A DNA stretch of 64,000 nt from CAYZMS01 sp964479625. GTDB taxonomy: Bacteria > Bacteroidota > Bacteroidia > Chitinophagales > Saprospiraceae. Positions 49,618 through 58,662 of this stretch are shown in pieces. The notes beneath the pieces are model-generated. The model did not search any database. It saw nothing but the letters and a program-made list of their open reading frames with translations, and was not told the origin of the DNA. Each line of letters starts with the position of its first letter. Within the stretch, counting starts at the first letter, position 1. A program made the position numbers and the translations under genes. Where the stretch lies: positions 1-64,000 of the forward strand of contig CAYZMS010000003.1 of NCBI GenBank assembly GCA_964479625.1, given 5' to 3'.

Positions 49618-50448
49618 ATGCGTATTAAAATAGTATCGGTTCTTGCCGCTTTCTTTTTTTGTACTCTTCCTTGCAAAGCTCAGGAAATGGATTTAGGAGT
49701 TGCTGTTGGCCTTTCCATATACGACGGGGAGGTTACCCCGGTCGAGATCCTGGATTATTTTCAAATGTTACGGCCCTCTGCCGGCGTATTTGCCCGATTG
49801 CATTTCTCTGACCATCTTGCTGCCCGTGCTCAATTTACCTATGCCAAGTTATACGGAGACGATGCCATTGCCGAACGCCCCAGGGATTTCAATTTCGAAA
49901 ATGACTTATTTGAGTTCTACCTTATGGGAGAATGGAGTTTATTCAAAGTCCATTTCACTCGCAACGTAACTTACGCTATGCCTTATATTCATGGAGGAGT
50001 AGCTCTTAATCGTTCCAATCCCAGGACTTTTTTCGAAGGGCAGTGGATTACCCTTCGGGAATTGGGTACAGAGGCACAGGGAGCCCCTGGTTATCCGGAT
50101 CCGTATCCTGTCTTGAATTTTGCGCTTCCCATTGGAGGTGGAGTGAAATTGGTGATCAATCGGTCCTGGACGATCTTTGGGGAGGTGACCGGGCGTTATT
50201 CCCTTACAGATCACCTGGATGATATTAGCGATGCACGTTTTGTTTACCGGGATGTACTGGAAAATAATGGAGAATTAGCGGCCCGCATCAGTTGGCCTTT
50301 AATTGACCCCGAAACGGGTAACCTGGATCAGACTATTTTTCGGGGTGGCCCGTTCACTGATGTTTATTACACCTTCCACCTGGGAGTTTCGTTCTACCTG
50401 AATAGCAGTGGTGGTGGCCGGGGAGGAGTTCGGTGCTATGAGTTCTAG
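49618..50448 (+). CDS. DUF6089-type outer-membrane protein
   Basis: A 276-residue exported protein. The signal peptide is MRIKIVSVLAAFFFCTLPCKAQ, followed by MDLGVAVGLSIYDGEVTP, the opening strand typical of DUF6089. Barrel strands include AGVFARLHFSDHLAARAQFTYA, YAMPYIHGGVALNRSNP and VKLVINRSWTIFGEVTGRYSL, and the end is FHLGVSFYLNSSGGGRGG. Members are linked to type IX secretion/gliding barrels, but the role is not established. An ORF extending 30 codons upstream is rejected because it precedes the signal peptide. It converges with ruvC, 6 nt apart. Confidence 0.8.
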   Translation: MRIKIVSVLAAFFFCTLPCKAQEMDLGVAVGLSIYDGEVTPVEILDYFQMLRPSAGVFARLHFSDHLAARAQFTYAKLYGDDAIAERPRDFNFENDLFEFYLMGEWSLFKVHFTRNVTYAMPYIHGGVALNRSNPRTFFEGQWITLRELGTEAQGAPGYPDPYPVLNFALPIGGGVKLVINRSWTIFGEVTGRYSLTDHLDDISDARFVYRDVLENNGELAARISWPLIDPETGNLDQTIFRGGPFTDVYYTFHLGVSFYLNSSGGGRGGVRCYEF

Positions 50449-50454
50449 GGTGCC

Positions 50455-51015
50455 TCATGGTTTACCTCGCTCCGGATTGGCCTTCAAAAAGGCATCCCAG
50501 TCTGAATAACGCTTTCCACCTGTCAGGGGTGAACGACTTTGGTGGTAGTGACAAACCGCTACTGCCAAGGCATCCGAAGCGTCCAGATACTTTCCTTCGA
50601 ACTTGAGCTGTAGGGTAGTTTCCAACATGGCGGCAACCTGCTCTTTGGAAGCATTCCCTTTGCCGGTTACCGATTGCTTGATCTTGCGGGGAGCATATTC
50701 TTCTACTTCCAGTTCCATCATCATAGCAGCGGCAATAGCCACCCCCTGTGCCCGGCCAAGCTTTAACATAGCCTGGGCATTTTTCCCATAAAAGGGAGCT
50801 TCTACCGCCATTTGAGTGGGCCGGTACTGCCGGATAAGTTGCTGGGTGCGTTCGAAGATATGGCGCAATTTTTCACTTTGGTTGCTCAGATGTTTCAGAT
50901 AAATAACCCCAATACCCTTGGCTTGGTAAGCGTTACCGGATACTTCAAGGATAGCATATCCTAAAATATTCGTACCAGGATCAATTCCACAAATTCGATA
51001 AGTATCTTTAGCCAT
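50455..51015 (-). CDS. ruvC: Crossover junction endodeoxyribonuclease RuvC
   Basis: A 186-residue Holliday-junction resolvase of the RNase H fold. Catalytic acidic residues are visible: Asp12 in CGIDPGTNILGYAI, Glu72 in AVEAPFYGKNAQAM, and Asp145/Asp148 in YLDASDALAVAVCHYHQ. Other motifs are LGRAQGVAIAAA and EEYAPRKIKQSVTGKGNASKEQV. It cuts junctions processed by RuvAB; ruvA lies at 17631 in the same window. The last 20 residues are variable. Single-gene unit on the minus strand. Confidence 0.96.
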   Translation of the reverse strand: MAKDTYRICGIDPGTNILGYAILEVSGNAYQAKGIGVIYLKHLSNQSEKLRHIFERTQQLIRQYRPTQMAVEAPFYGKNAQAMLKLGRAQGVAIAAAMMMELEVEEYAPRKIKQSVTGKGNASKEQVAAMLETTLQLKFEGKYLDASDALAVAVCHYHQSRSPLTGGKRYSDWDAFLKANPERGKP

Positions 51016-51197
51016 GAAAGGAGTTTACATTGGAACGATGGTCTTGAGTGGATTAAAAAGGGTAGACGGCATTATGAAAATAAACAAAAATACTGAATAC
51101 AAAAGCAAGATAAACAAATTGTGCTAAAAGGCAAAATTCGAAAAATCCTTCCGCTCGTTTACCAATGCTTGCTGGTCACTGAAAACCCCAATCATCA

Positions 51198-52247
51198 ATG
51201 AACCAAAAAATACAATTTAATCCCATCCTTAATATTTTACTCAAGGCAATGCTGCTATATGGCCTGGGATGGGTTCTTTACCAAAAGCTATTCGAAAACA
51301 GCTCCTGGTTGAGTATGAAGGCTGCCTTTCTGAACGATTGGGAAGGAGTTTCCTGGCCGTTCCTGATCATTGTTGTCCTGTTGATGCCTTTAAACTGGAG
51401 CCTAGAAGCCTTTAAATGGTTGTGTTTTTTGCCAAAAGACCAGCGCCCATCCATCCGGCAAAGTCTGCGGGTAGTCTGCTCAGGGGTTACTTGTTCCATG
51501 GTGTTGCCGAACCGAACAGGAGACTACCTGGGTAGAGCGCTTGCAGCTCCAAAAGGAGGAAATGCCAACGCGGTAGTGGCTAGCCTGGCCGGAAATTTTT
51601 GCCAGTTATTGGTGCTTTTCGGTTTAGGTCTTCCCGCATTGCTTTGGTTTGTCAGTCGTTTCCTGCAGGACAGTTTCCAAGCCCTTTTCCCATTGATATT
51701 GACCGCTTTAGGCGTTATTTTAATCTTAATTTTAGGGGTTTTATTTAGTAAAAGACTGCTTTCGTACGTTATAAGTTTAAAGCTATTGAGTCGGTTTAGA
51801 GCGCAGGGGACCCTGATTCGATCATACGGATGGCTGGAATTTTTGAGTGGGCTTGGCTTATCACTGGCTCGGTATTTGATCTATAGCAGCCAATATTACT
51901 TGATGCTGCGGTTTGTAGGAGTGGAATTACCGCTTATAGCAAGCTTTTGTGGCATTTGGTCTATTTTTTTGATCCAGTCCAGCGTACCGCTGCCTCCTGT
52001 ACTGGGTTTGGTGGCTCGTGGAGAGATTGCTCTATTGATCTGGGGTATTTTCAACCTTAATCCTTTGCAAATCCTCACGGCTTCCTATAGCTTGTTTGTA
52101 ATAAACCTCGTTGTACCGGCCCTGGCAGGGTTGGTAACGATCATTCAGATAAATCTGGTCCATGCCATACGTTATGAAAACAATTCTTCTGAAAAGTCTG
52201 CTACCGGGGACATTCGGCCTGCTGTTAATGGGGCTGCCCGGGAGTAA
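51198..52247 (+). CDS. LPG-synthase-TM/flippase-like membrane protein
   Basis: A 349-residue inner-membrane protein with about eight helices. The family signature of the lysylphosphatidylglycerol synthase transmembrane (flippase-like) group is visible in RVVCSGVTCSMVLPNRTGDYLGRALA and in SCNWSLEAFKW-like sequence near residue 70. The conserved Arg in NRTGDYLGR is typical. Substrate unknown; members flip lipid-linked compounds or act in membrane lipid modification. The next gene overlaps its 3' end by 74 nt, so the two are translationally linked. Confidence 0.8.
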   Translation: MNQKIQFNPILNILLKAMLLYGLGWVLYQKLFENSSWLSMKAAFLNDWEGVSWPFLIIVVLLMPLNWSLEAFKWLCFLPKDQRPSIRQSLRVVCSGVTCSMVLPNRTGDYLGRALAAPKGGNANAVVASLAGNFCQLLVLFGLGLPALLWFVSRFLQDSFQALFPLILTALGVILILILGVLFSKRLLSYVISLKLLSRFRAQGTLIRSYGWLEFLSGLGLSLARYLIYSSQYYLMLRFVGVELPLIASFCGIWSIFLIQSSVPLPPVLGLVARGEIALLIWGIFNLNPLQILTASYSLFVINLVVPALAGLVTIIQINLVHAIRYENNSSEKSATGDIRPAVNGAARE

Positions 52248-53046
52248 ATCTACTTTGTATCCTGGCCCTTCCCTACCCCTGAACGAAACGTCCCTCGAAA
52301 TCGGGAACCAATGTAACCAGGAAAATCAGGCCTTCACCGGAGGGGAAGAGATCGTTTATAAAATTTATTATAACTGGAATTTCGTCTGGATGGCTGCAGG
52401 GGAGTTGACTTTGCGCGTACAGGACGCCGGCGAGCAATGGCATATTTCCGCTCATGGAAGCACCTATAAATCCTATGATACCTTTTTTAGGGTAAGGGAT
52501 AAGTACGATACCTATGTGGATAAGGAAACCCTCCTGCCTACGGTTTCTATCCGGGACGTACAGGAGGGGAATTATACCTTGTACGACAAGATCCTTTTCG
52601 ACCAGCGTAAGGGCACCGCAACTTCTACCCGTGGAAAAACTAAGGACTCCGCCGAAACGGAAGTGTATCCCATTGAGCAATGCATGCATGATCTGGTTTC
52701 CATTCTTTATTTCTCCCGTAACCTTGATTTTGAGTCAATGGCTGATGGAGAGATCTTCCCCGTTAAGATCTTTATGGATGAAAAGACCTGGCCGTTAAAA
52801 GTGCGGTATTATGGAGCGGAGGGAAAGAAAAAAGTGCGGGGTTCCGGAAAATATGATACCTTGGTTTTTGGGCCGGAGGTGATCTCGGGCTATGTTTTCG
52901 ATGAAGACTCGAAAATGAAAGCGTGGGTAAGTAATGACCAGAACCGGATCCCATTGTTGATCGAATCTCCCCTTTCCGTAGGCTCTGTAAAGGTAATGCT
53001 GAAATCTGCAAAGGGCTTGCGTCATGAAATGACTGCCAAACGATGA
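52174..53046 (+). CDS. DUF3108 exported protein
   Basis: A 290-residue protein with a signal-like N-terminus (MKTILLKSLLPGTFGLLLMG) and the DUF3108 phrases FTGGEEIVYKIYYNWNFVWMAAGELTLRV, YDTFFRVRDKYDTYVDKETLLP and YDKILFDQRKGTATSTR. Members are periplasmic beta-rich proteins of unknown function. It begins inside the flippase-like gene (74-nt overlap; an alternative start is at 52162) and overlaps the following DUF4230 gene by 4 nt. The three form one operon. Confidence 0.82.
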   Translation: MKTILLKSLLPGTFGLLLMGLPGSKSTLYPGPSLPLNETSLEIGNQCNQENQAFTGGEEIVYKIYYNWNFVWMAAGELTLRVQDAGEQWHISAHGSTYKSYDTFFRVRDKYDTYVDKETLLPTVSIRDVQEGNYTLYDKILFDQRKGTATSTRGKTKDSAETEVYPIEQCMHDLVSILYFSRNLDFESMADGEIFPVKIFMDEKTWPLKVRYYGAEGKKKVRGSGKYDTLVFGPEVISGYVFDEDSKMKAWVSNDQNRIPLLIESPLSVGSVKVMLKSAKGLRHEMTAKR

Positions 53047-53660
53047 TAAAATACCTGCTATATCTGATCATTTTGATCGCTGTTTTTGCTCTGGGGTTCA
53101 TGCTCTCCGGCCAACTGAACTCCCTATTCAAAATCGAGACCAGAACGGAAGAAGAAGCCGAGGTCCTTTTGGAAAAGATCGAAACGGTCTCCAAGCTGGT
53201 GACCGTTGAGGGGTATTATTCAGAGATGTACAATTTCAAAGAGTATTGGGGCTATGACTGGAGCCTTTTTCGAAAAAAAGCAATGATCCGGGTGAAAGCA
53301 AAAGTATCCGCAGGGTTTGATCTTAGCAGGATGGAATTTGAGGTACGCCCGGAGGAAGGAGTACTGCTCATAAAAAACGTGCCCGAAAACCCGGAGATCC
53401 TTTCCATAGAACACGACCTCGATTATTACGATCTGAAAGAGGGAACTTTTAACACCTTCTCCGAGGAAGATTATAATACCATCAATGCCAATGCCAAGGA
53501 ATTCATTCGTAGCAAAGCAAAGGAAAGCGATCTGCTGGACGAGGCAATTGCCCAGGGTAATGAAGTACTTGATCTAATACAGTATATGGCGGAAAGCGCA
53601 GGGTACCGGGTAGAATTTGTAGGCTCCAGCATGCCTTTTGCAACCCCACTATTGCAATAG
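53043..53660 (+). CDS. DUF4230 membrane-anchored protein
   Basis: A 205-residue protein anchored by one N-terminal helix (MIKYLLYLIILIAVFALGFML). The DUF4230 domain follows: IETVSKLVTVEGYYSEMYNFKEYW, KKAMIRVKAKVSAGFDLSRMEF, and ILSIEHDLDYYDLKEGTFN. The start overlaps the DUF3108 stop (ATGA). Function unknown. The gene ends the three-gene operon. Confidence 0.85.
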   Translation: MIKYLLYLIILIAVFALGFMLSGQLNSLFKIETRTEEEAEVLLEKIETVSKLVTVEGYYSEMYNFKEYWGYDWSLFRKKAMIRVKAKVSAGFDLSRMEFEVRPEEGVLLIKNVPENPEILSIEHDLDYYDLKEGTFNTFSEEDYNTINANAKEFIRSKAKESDLLDEAIAQGNEVLDLIQYMAESAGYRVEFVGSSMPFATPLLQ

Positions 53661-53752
53661 CTCTTTTCCTCCCCCCTCTGTGTTCTTTTAGGCACGTCTT
53701 CTTATTTGCCAAAAAATACCGGCCGATTCCCCGGCATCCGTGCAAAATCTTC

Positions 53753-53760
53753 TATTTTTG
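53753..53760 (+). promoter_or_regulatory. -7 element upstream of the first POT transporter
   Basis: TATTTTTG fits TAnnTTTG exactly, about 100 nt before the start codon at 53860. The hairpin at 53794-53829 lies between them. Confidence 0.4.
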
Positions 53761-53793
53761 GTTTTTATCAATAGATTATCCTGGAAACGGAGC

Positions 53794-53829
53794 AGGGTGG
53801 GTCAAGGAATTTGATGCCCGATCCACCCT
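53794..53829 (+). terminator. Hairpin with T-rich tail in the leader of the first POT gene
   Basis: AGGGTGGGTC (53794-53803) pairs with GATCCACCCT (53820-53829) through one G-T wobble and a 16-nt loop; TTCTTCATTT follows. It could be the terminator of the upstream operon or, given the -7 element before it, an attenuator of the transporter gene. Confidence 0.5.
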
Positions 53830-53859
53830 TTCTTCATTTAATCACCGAATTAACAACGC

Positions 53860-55266
53860 ATGGATCAGTCGCAAAAGGTGTCAGTTGATCAACAACCACA
53901 GATCTTTGGCCATCCGGTAGGTCTTTATATCTTATTTTTTACTGAGTTATGGGAGCGGTTTTCGTATTACGGAATGCGGGCTATTCTGGTATTATTTCTA
54001 GTATCGGAAACTGCTTCCGATAACCCTGGTTTTGGGTGGACGAATGAACAGGCTCTGGTGCTCTATGGATGGTATACCATGTTAGTCTACCTGGCCAGTA
54101 TCCCTGGAGGTATCCTTGCAGATAGGGTCTTGGGCCAACGAAAAACGGTCATGTTAGGGGGATTACTACTAGTAGTTGGTCATGGTATTTTGGCTGTTGA
54201 AGCCCTTTGGGCTTTTTACACTGGTTTGGGGTTGATCATTGCCGGAGTGGGTTGTCTAAAGCCAAACATCTCGACAATGGTAGGGGATCTTTATGTTCCG
54301 GGTGACGATCGAAGGGATAAAGGGTTTACCATTTTTTACATCGGAATCAATATTGGAGCCTTTCTTGCTGCATTAATTGTAGGATATGTAGGGGAAACCA
54401 TTGGCTGGCATTATGGCTTTGGTTTGGCAGGAATTGGTATGGCAATAGGACAAGCCGTTTATATTTGGGGGCAAAAATACCTTAAATGCATCGGAGAGTT
54501 TATTGGCAGTTCTACATCGCCTGACAAAGAAGCTTATAACCGGCCTTTAACCAATATCGAAAAAGACCGAATGAAGGTGATGTTCCTATCATTTTTACTA
54601 ATAATTGTTTTCTGGGGTGCTTTTGAACAGGCTGGAGGGCTTATGAACTTGTACGCCGAACAAAAAACCAACAGGGACTTTTTTGGTATTTTCGAAGTAC
54701 CTGCTTCCTGGTTCCAATCTGTGAACGCCTTTTTTATCATAACCCTGGGAACAGCTGTAGCCAATTTCTGGTACCGCTGGAAGCACAAGGGACGTGAAGG
54801 TTCCTCTCTGTTTAAAATGGCCTGGGGGGTCATGATCATGGGGTGGGGTTTCCTTTTCATGACCGCTGCTTCCCTGCAATATGAAAGTGTCGGAGAAGCT
54901 GCTATGTACTGGCTGGTACTGGCCTATTTGTTTCATACAATTGGAGAATTATGTGCCTCCCCGGTCGCTCTTTCCTTCATCACCAAATTAGCGCCTGTAA
55001 AGTACGCCTCCTTCATGATGGGAGCCTATTTCGCTGCTACGGGTCTTGGAAATAAGGTAGCAGGAACTCTTGGAGTCTATGCGCAAAAAGCAGGAGAATT
55101 GGAAATTTTCACAGGGATCGCCATCTTTTGTACCCTGGTAGGGATCATTGTTTTAGTTATGCTTAAACCACTAAAACGATTAACCCAAGGAGCTGAAGAA
55201 ATCTCATTGGAAGAGGATGACCTGCACAAACAACAGGAGAAGTCCCTGATTGCCGATCCGGAGTAA
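53860..55266 (+). CDS. POT-family proton-dependent peptide transporter, copy 1
   Basis: A 468-residue MFS transporter of the PTR2/POT family. The TM1 motif is LFFTELWERFSYYGMRAILVLF (ExxERFxYYG, proton coupling), followed by GILADRVLGQRKTVMLGG. The PTR2 signature is in KPNISTMVGDLYVPGDDRRDKGFTIFYIGINIGAF. Further segments are AFEQAGGLMNLYAEQKT and PVALSFITKLAPVKYASFMMG. It imports di- and tripeptides with protons. The next gene is a paralogue 68 nt downstream. Confidence 0.94.
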   Translation: MDQSQKVSVDQQPQIFGHPVGLYILFFTELWERFSYYGMRAILVLFLVSETASDNPGFGWTNEQALVLYGWYTMLVYLASIPGGILADRVLGQRKTVMLGGLLLVVGHGILAVEALWAFYTGLGLIIAGVGCLKPNISTMVGDLYVPGDDRRDKGFTIFYIGINIGAFLAALIVGYVGETIGWHYGFGLAGIGMAIGQAVYIWGQKYLKCIGEFIGSSTSPDKEAYNRPLTNIEKDRMKVMFLSFLLIIVFWGAFEQAGGLMNLYAEQKTNRDFFGIFEVPASWFQSVNAFFIITLGTAVANFWYRWKHKGREGSSLFKMAWGVMIMGWGFLFMTAASLQYESVGEAAMYWLVLAYLFHTIGELCASPVALSFITKLAPVKYASFMMGAYFAATGLGNKVAGTLGVYAQKAGELEIFTGIAIFCTLVGIIVLVMLKPLKRLTQGAEEISLEEDDLHKQQEKSLIADPE

Positions 55267-55334
55267 GAAGGAAGCATGCAGGAGCAGGCCCTGAAAATCC
55301 ATATCAAATTTGGAACTACAAAAGTAATTAGCTG

Positions 55335-56948
55335 ATGGATCCGACGCTAAAGTTATTGATCATTGGTTGGGTATTTGTATTGATCTGGGTCCCTTTCGTG
55401 ATTTACTCCAATCGAAAAGTGCATCCCGGAGCCCTGTTCGTCTGCTTTGGTGCGGAAATGTGGGAGCGGTTCAGTTATTATGGTATGCGAGCTTTGTTGA
55501 CCTTGTTCATGGTCAAGGTTCTTTTTTTAGATATGGGACAGCAGGTGGCGGATGTCAGAGCCCTGGGGATTTATGGATCATACACCAGTATGGTCTATCT
55601 GTTTCCCGTTTTGGGAGGGCTGATAGCCGATCGGGTCTGGGGCTTTCGAAAGACTATCGTCTGGGGTGGCATTTTGATGATGTTAGGGCACTTTACGCTG
55701 GCTCTGATGGGGCTGCCTACACTGGAGGATAACCTCTGGATCTTTTTCGCTGCCCTTGCCCTGATCATCACTGGAAATGGGTTTTTCAAGCCGAATATCG
55801 CCAGTTTTCTGGGAGAATTTTACGAACCTAATGATGCCCGAAAAGATGGTGCTTTCACCATCTTTTACATGGGTGTAAATATTGGTGCATTCTTGGCTAC
55901 CCTCACCTGTGGTTACGTAGGGGAAAAGATCAACTGGCATTACGGTTTTGGTTTGGCAGGTATCGGTATGGCGTTGGGAATCGTGTTTTTCATTTTACTC
56001 GCGCCACGTGTCTTCGGCTCGAAGGGGCTCAAACCCAAAACGGAAGAGCCAGACCCTTTGGATGAGACCCAGGTGGCGCCCCCAGTAAGGGCTTTACTAC
56101 CCTTTATTAGCAATAAAAACCTCGTTTATTTAGGGTCCGTTCTATTCGTCCCTATGGTGGCCATCTTTCTAAATTTTGGACAGGCTATGGCAACGGCCCT
56201 ATTGGTCATCAGTGTGGTGGTTATTGGGTATATGGTCTATATATCCGTAACGAATACCGATAAAAAGGAGGGGCAACGGCTTCTTGTAGTCATCGTACTG
56301 TTTTTTTTCCACGTTGTATTCTGGGCGTTATTCGAACAGGCGGGTGGCTCTCTGACGTTATTTACCGATCGAAATGTAGACCGCAACTTGTTTGGAAGCG
56401 AAATACCTGCCTCTGTTTTCCAATCCTTAAATCCTTTTTACATCGTAGTTCTAGCCCCTGTGTTCTCCTGGATGTGGATTCGGTTGAACCGGGCAAAGCT
56501 GGAACCCAGTACACCGATGAAATTTGTTTTGGGCCTTGCTCAATTGGGCTTGGGGTACCTGATCATTGTACTAGGGGCCCGGTTGTTAAATGTAGATGGA
56601 ATGGTGCCGGTCATCCTGCTGTTCCTGATGTATCTTCTCCATACCACCGGTGAACTATTTCTTTCCCCGGTCGGGCTTTCGATGGTAACCAAATTATCCC
56701 CCGCCAAAATTGTAGGCTTTACCATGGGAGCCTGGTATCTTTCCATTGCCCTGGCCAATAAACTGGCAGGTGAGATCGGTAAGCTCACCGCTTCTGATGA
56801 CCTGGCCTTGGATGCACCGGCGGCCGACACCTTGCCGGTCTATTTGGGAACCTACCAGACTTGGGGGGTATTCGTTGTTTTTGGAGCGGCGCTTTTATTA
56901 TTATTACTGGTCCCCATGCTGCGCAAATGGATGCATGGGATCCATTAA
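55335..56948 (+). CDS. POT-family proton-dependent peptide transporter, copy 2
   Basis: A 537-residue paralogue of the preceding gene. The same signatures occur: CFGAEMWERFSYYGMRALLTLF, GLIADRVWGFRKTIVWGG, KPNIASFLGEFYEPNDARKDGAFTIFYMGVNIGAF, ALFEQAGGSLTLFTDRNV and PVGLSMVTKLSPAKIVGFTMG. It is longer than copy 1, with an inserted cytoplasmic loop (PKTEEPDPLDETQVAPPV) and extra helices between the two halves. The tandem probably arose by duplication. A short membrane protein gene follows 10 nt downstream. Confidence 0.94.
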   Translation: MDPTLKLLIIGWVFVLIWVPFVIYSNRKVHPGALFVCFGAEMWERFSYYGMRALLTLFMVKVLFLDMGQQVADVRALGIYGSYTSMVYLFPVLGGLIADRVWGFRKTIVWGGILMMLGHFTLALMGLPTLEDNLWIFFAALALIITGNGFFKPNIASFLGEFYEPNDARKDGAFTIFYMGVNIGAFLATLTCGYVGEKINWHYGFGLAGIGMALGIVFFILLAPRVFGSKGLKPKTEEPDPLDETQVAPPVRALLPFISNKNLVYLGSVLFVPMVAIFLNFGQAMATALLVISVVVIGYMVYISVTNTDKKEGQRLLVVIVLFFFHVVFWALFEQAGGSLTLFTDRNVDRNLFGSEIPASVFQSLNPFYIVVLAPVFSWMWIRLNRAKLEPSTPMKFVLGLAQLGLGYLIIVLGARLLNVDGMVPVILLFLMYLLHTTGELFLSPVGLSMVTKLSPAKIVGFTMGAWYLSIALANKLAGEIGKLTASDDLALDAPAADTLPVYLGTYQTWGVFVVFGAALLLLLLVPMLRKWMHGIH

Positions 56949-56958
56949 GAAATAGGTT

Positions 56959-57372
56959 ATGGATTTAAAACAAACCAACATCATTTACCTGGCTCTGTTG
57001 GCAGGGCAGGTGTTACTGGCTGTGGTCATTTATTTGTTGTTGATCGACCCTGAAAAGGGGGTTCAGGATGGAAGGCTTTATCAGTGGCTGGTTCCGCTGG
57101 TGATCGTCGGGGTGGTTGTCGCAGCAAGGGCTTTCGACAATTGGTATTTGAACCAGGCCAAACCTTCCCAGGATCAACAGTATAAAGAGCGCCATTATGT
57201 GGGGCGGGTCATTATGCGTCTGGCGATAGTGGAAGGAGGGAACCTACTGGCCCTCATGGTCGCAATTATAACGAATAACCCCTTGTATATTTTGTTTTGT
57301 GGCATGGGCCTGGGAGTTTTTTACTTCTTCCGGCCAAAGGCTTCAGAATTCGAAGAGCAGTATTTGAGGTAA
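56959..57372 (+). CDS. Four-helix membrane protein of unknown function
   Basis: A 137-residue protein with about four hydrophobic segments: IIYLALLAGQVLLAVVIYLLL, QWLVPLVIVGVVVAA, IVEGGNLLALMVAII and PLYILFCGMGLGVFYFF. No domain recognised. It follows the second POT gene by 10 nt and may be a stability or accessory subunit, but that is only positional. Confidence 0.7.
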   Translation: MDLKQTNIIYLALLAGQVLLAVVIYLLLIDPEKGVQDGRLYQWLVPLVIVGVVVAARAFDNWYLNQAKPSQDQQYKERHYVGRVIMRLAIVEGGNLLALMVAIITNNPLYILFCGMGLGVFYFFRPKASEFEEQYLR

Positions 57373-57387
57373 GTCTTCGTCTTCTGC

Positions 57388-57408
57388 AGCGACCATTGCG
57401 AAGTCGCT
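57388..57408. repeat. Hairpin between convergent genes, REP-like
   Basis: AGCGAC (57388-57393) and GTCGCT (57403-57408) around CATTGCGAA. It lies between the four-helix protein gene and the malic enzyme gene and shares the GTAGCGA-type wording (minus strand) with the hairpin at 46254. Confidence 0.4.
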
Positions 57409-57467
57409 ACGACCGCCGCAGGAATTTCCATTTATGTCGATCATAAGTTGACCAGCTACTCCGAGCA

Positions 57468-58643
57468 TTATTTTTTTCTGGCCGCTTCCGCTACGGCTTC
57501 CCCCACCTTCCAGGCAACTAATTCATTCAGGGTAGGCGGAATTACCTGATCTCTTTTAGGGTTGGGGACGCTATCTGCAATGGCAAAGGCAGCTGCCAGC
57601 TTCATGGCTGGGGTGATTTGTCGGGCCCGGGCGTCCAGGGCGCCCCGGAAAATACCTGGAAAGCCAAGTACATTATTGATCTGGTTGGGAAGGTCGCTGC
57701 GGCCAGTCCCGACGATGGCAGCCCCTCCGGCAAATGCCTCATCTGGCATGATCTCTGGTGTGGGATTGGCCATGGCAAATACGATAGGATTCGATGCCAT
57801 AGTTCGAATATCTTCGCGACGGAGTAGGTCTCCTACGCTTACACCGATGAAGACATCCGCCCCTTTAAGTGCATCCCGAAGACTTCCTGAAACATCTTCC
57901 GGGTTAGTAAAGGCCAATAATGCTTTTTTACTTTCATTGAGATCTTTACGCCTGGAACTGATAATTCCCTTACTATCACAAACTACTACCGATTTAACAC
58001 TTATGCATTCGCTGTTATCGGCATGATCCATGCAGCGCAACAATTTGGCAATAGCCACTCCCGCAGCCCCACCCCCGTTGATCACGACCTTCAGTTGAAA
58101 TAAACTTTTACCCAGGACCTTGGCGGCATTCATCAAAGCGGCAAGGGTTACAATGGCTGTACCATGCTGGTCGTCGTGAAAAACTGGGATGCCGATATCC
58201 TGGAGGCGATCTTCTACTTCAAAGCTTCGGGGTGCGGCAATATCCTCCAGGTTTATCCCACCAAATACGGGGGCGATCAATTTGACCGTTTCGACGATCT
58301 TATCCGTATCCTGGGTGTCCAGGCAAATAGGAAAGGCGTCTATATTAGCAAAGCGCTTGAATAACATCGCCTTGCCTTCCATAACGGGGATGGCAGCGGC
58401 AGCACCAATATTCCCAAGCCCGAGAACGGCTGACCCGTCGCTTACAATGGCTACTGTATTTGACTTAATGGTATAGTCCCAAACGGATTGGGGGTCAGCT
58501 GCGATTGCACGACAGGGTTCCGCTACCCCAGGTGAATAGACAAGAGAAAGATCCTCCTTGGTGCGCACATCCATTTTGGGAGTCAATCTGATTTTTCCCT
58601 TCAAACGTTTATGTAAGCGCAGAGACTCCTGGTAGTAATCCAT
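57468..58643 (-). CDS. NAD(P)-dependent malic enzyme, short form
   Basis: A 391-residue malate-oxidising decarboxylase yielding pyruvate, CO2 and NAD(P)H. Motifs are LVYSPGVAEPC, DGSAVLGLGNIGAAAAIPVMEGKA, GGINLEDIAAPRSFEVE with metal-binding acids, VFHDDQHGTAIV, and the Rossmann loop VVINGGGAAGVAIAKLL. It matches the MaeB N-terminal region but lacks the C-terminal phosphotransacetylase-like domain, so it is a short bacterial form. The coenzyme cannot be decided by eye. A 19-nt gap separates it from the upstream hydrolase-OsmC gene. Confidence 0.94.
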   Translation of the reverse strand: MDYYQESLRLHKRLKGKIRLTPKMDVRTKEDLSLVYSPGVAEPCRAIAADPQSVWDYTIKSNTVAIVSDGSAVLGLGNIGAAAAIPVMEGKAMLFKRFANIDAFPICLDTQDTDKIVETVKLIAPVFGGINLEDIAAPRSFEVEDRLQDIGIPVFHDDQHGTAIVTLAALMNAAKVLGKSLFQLKVVINGGGAAGVAIAKLLRCMDHADNSECISVKSVVVCDSKGIISSRRKDLNESKKALLAFTNPEDVSGSLRDALKGADVFIGVSVGDLLRREDIRTMASNPIVFAMANPTPEIMPDEAFAGGAAIVGTGRSDLPNQINNVLGFPGIFRGALDARARQITPAMKLAAAFAIADSVPNPKRDQVIPPTLNELVAWKVGEAVAEAARKK

Positions 58644-58662
58644 AATTCGGACGATTTTGGTT

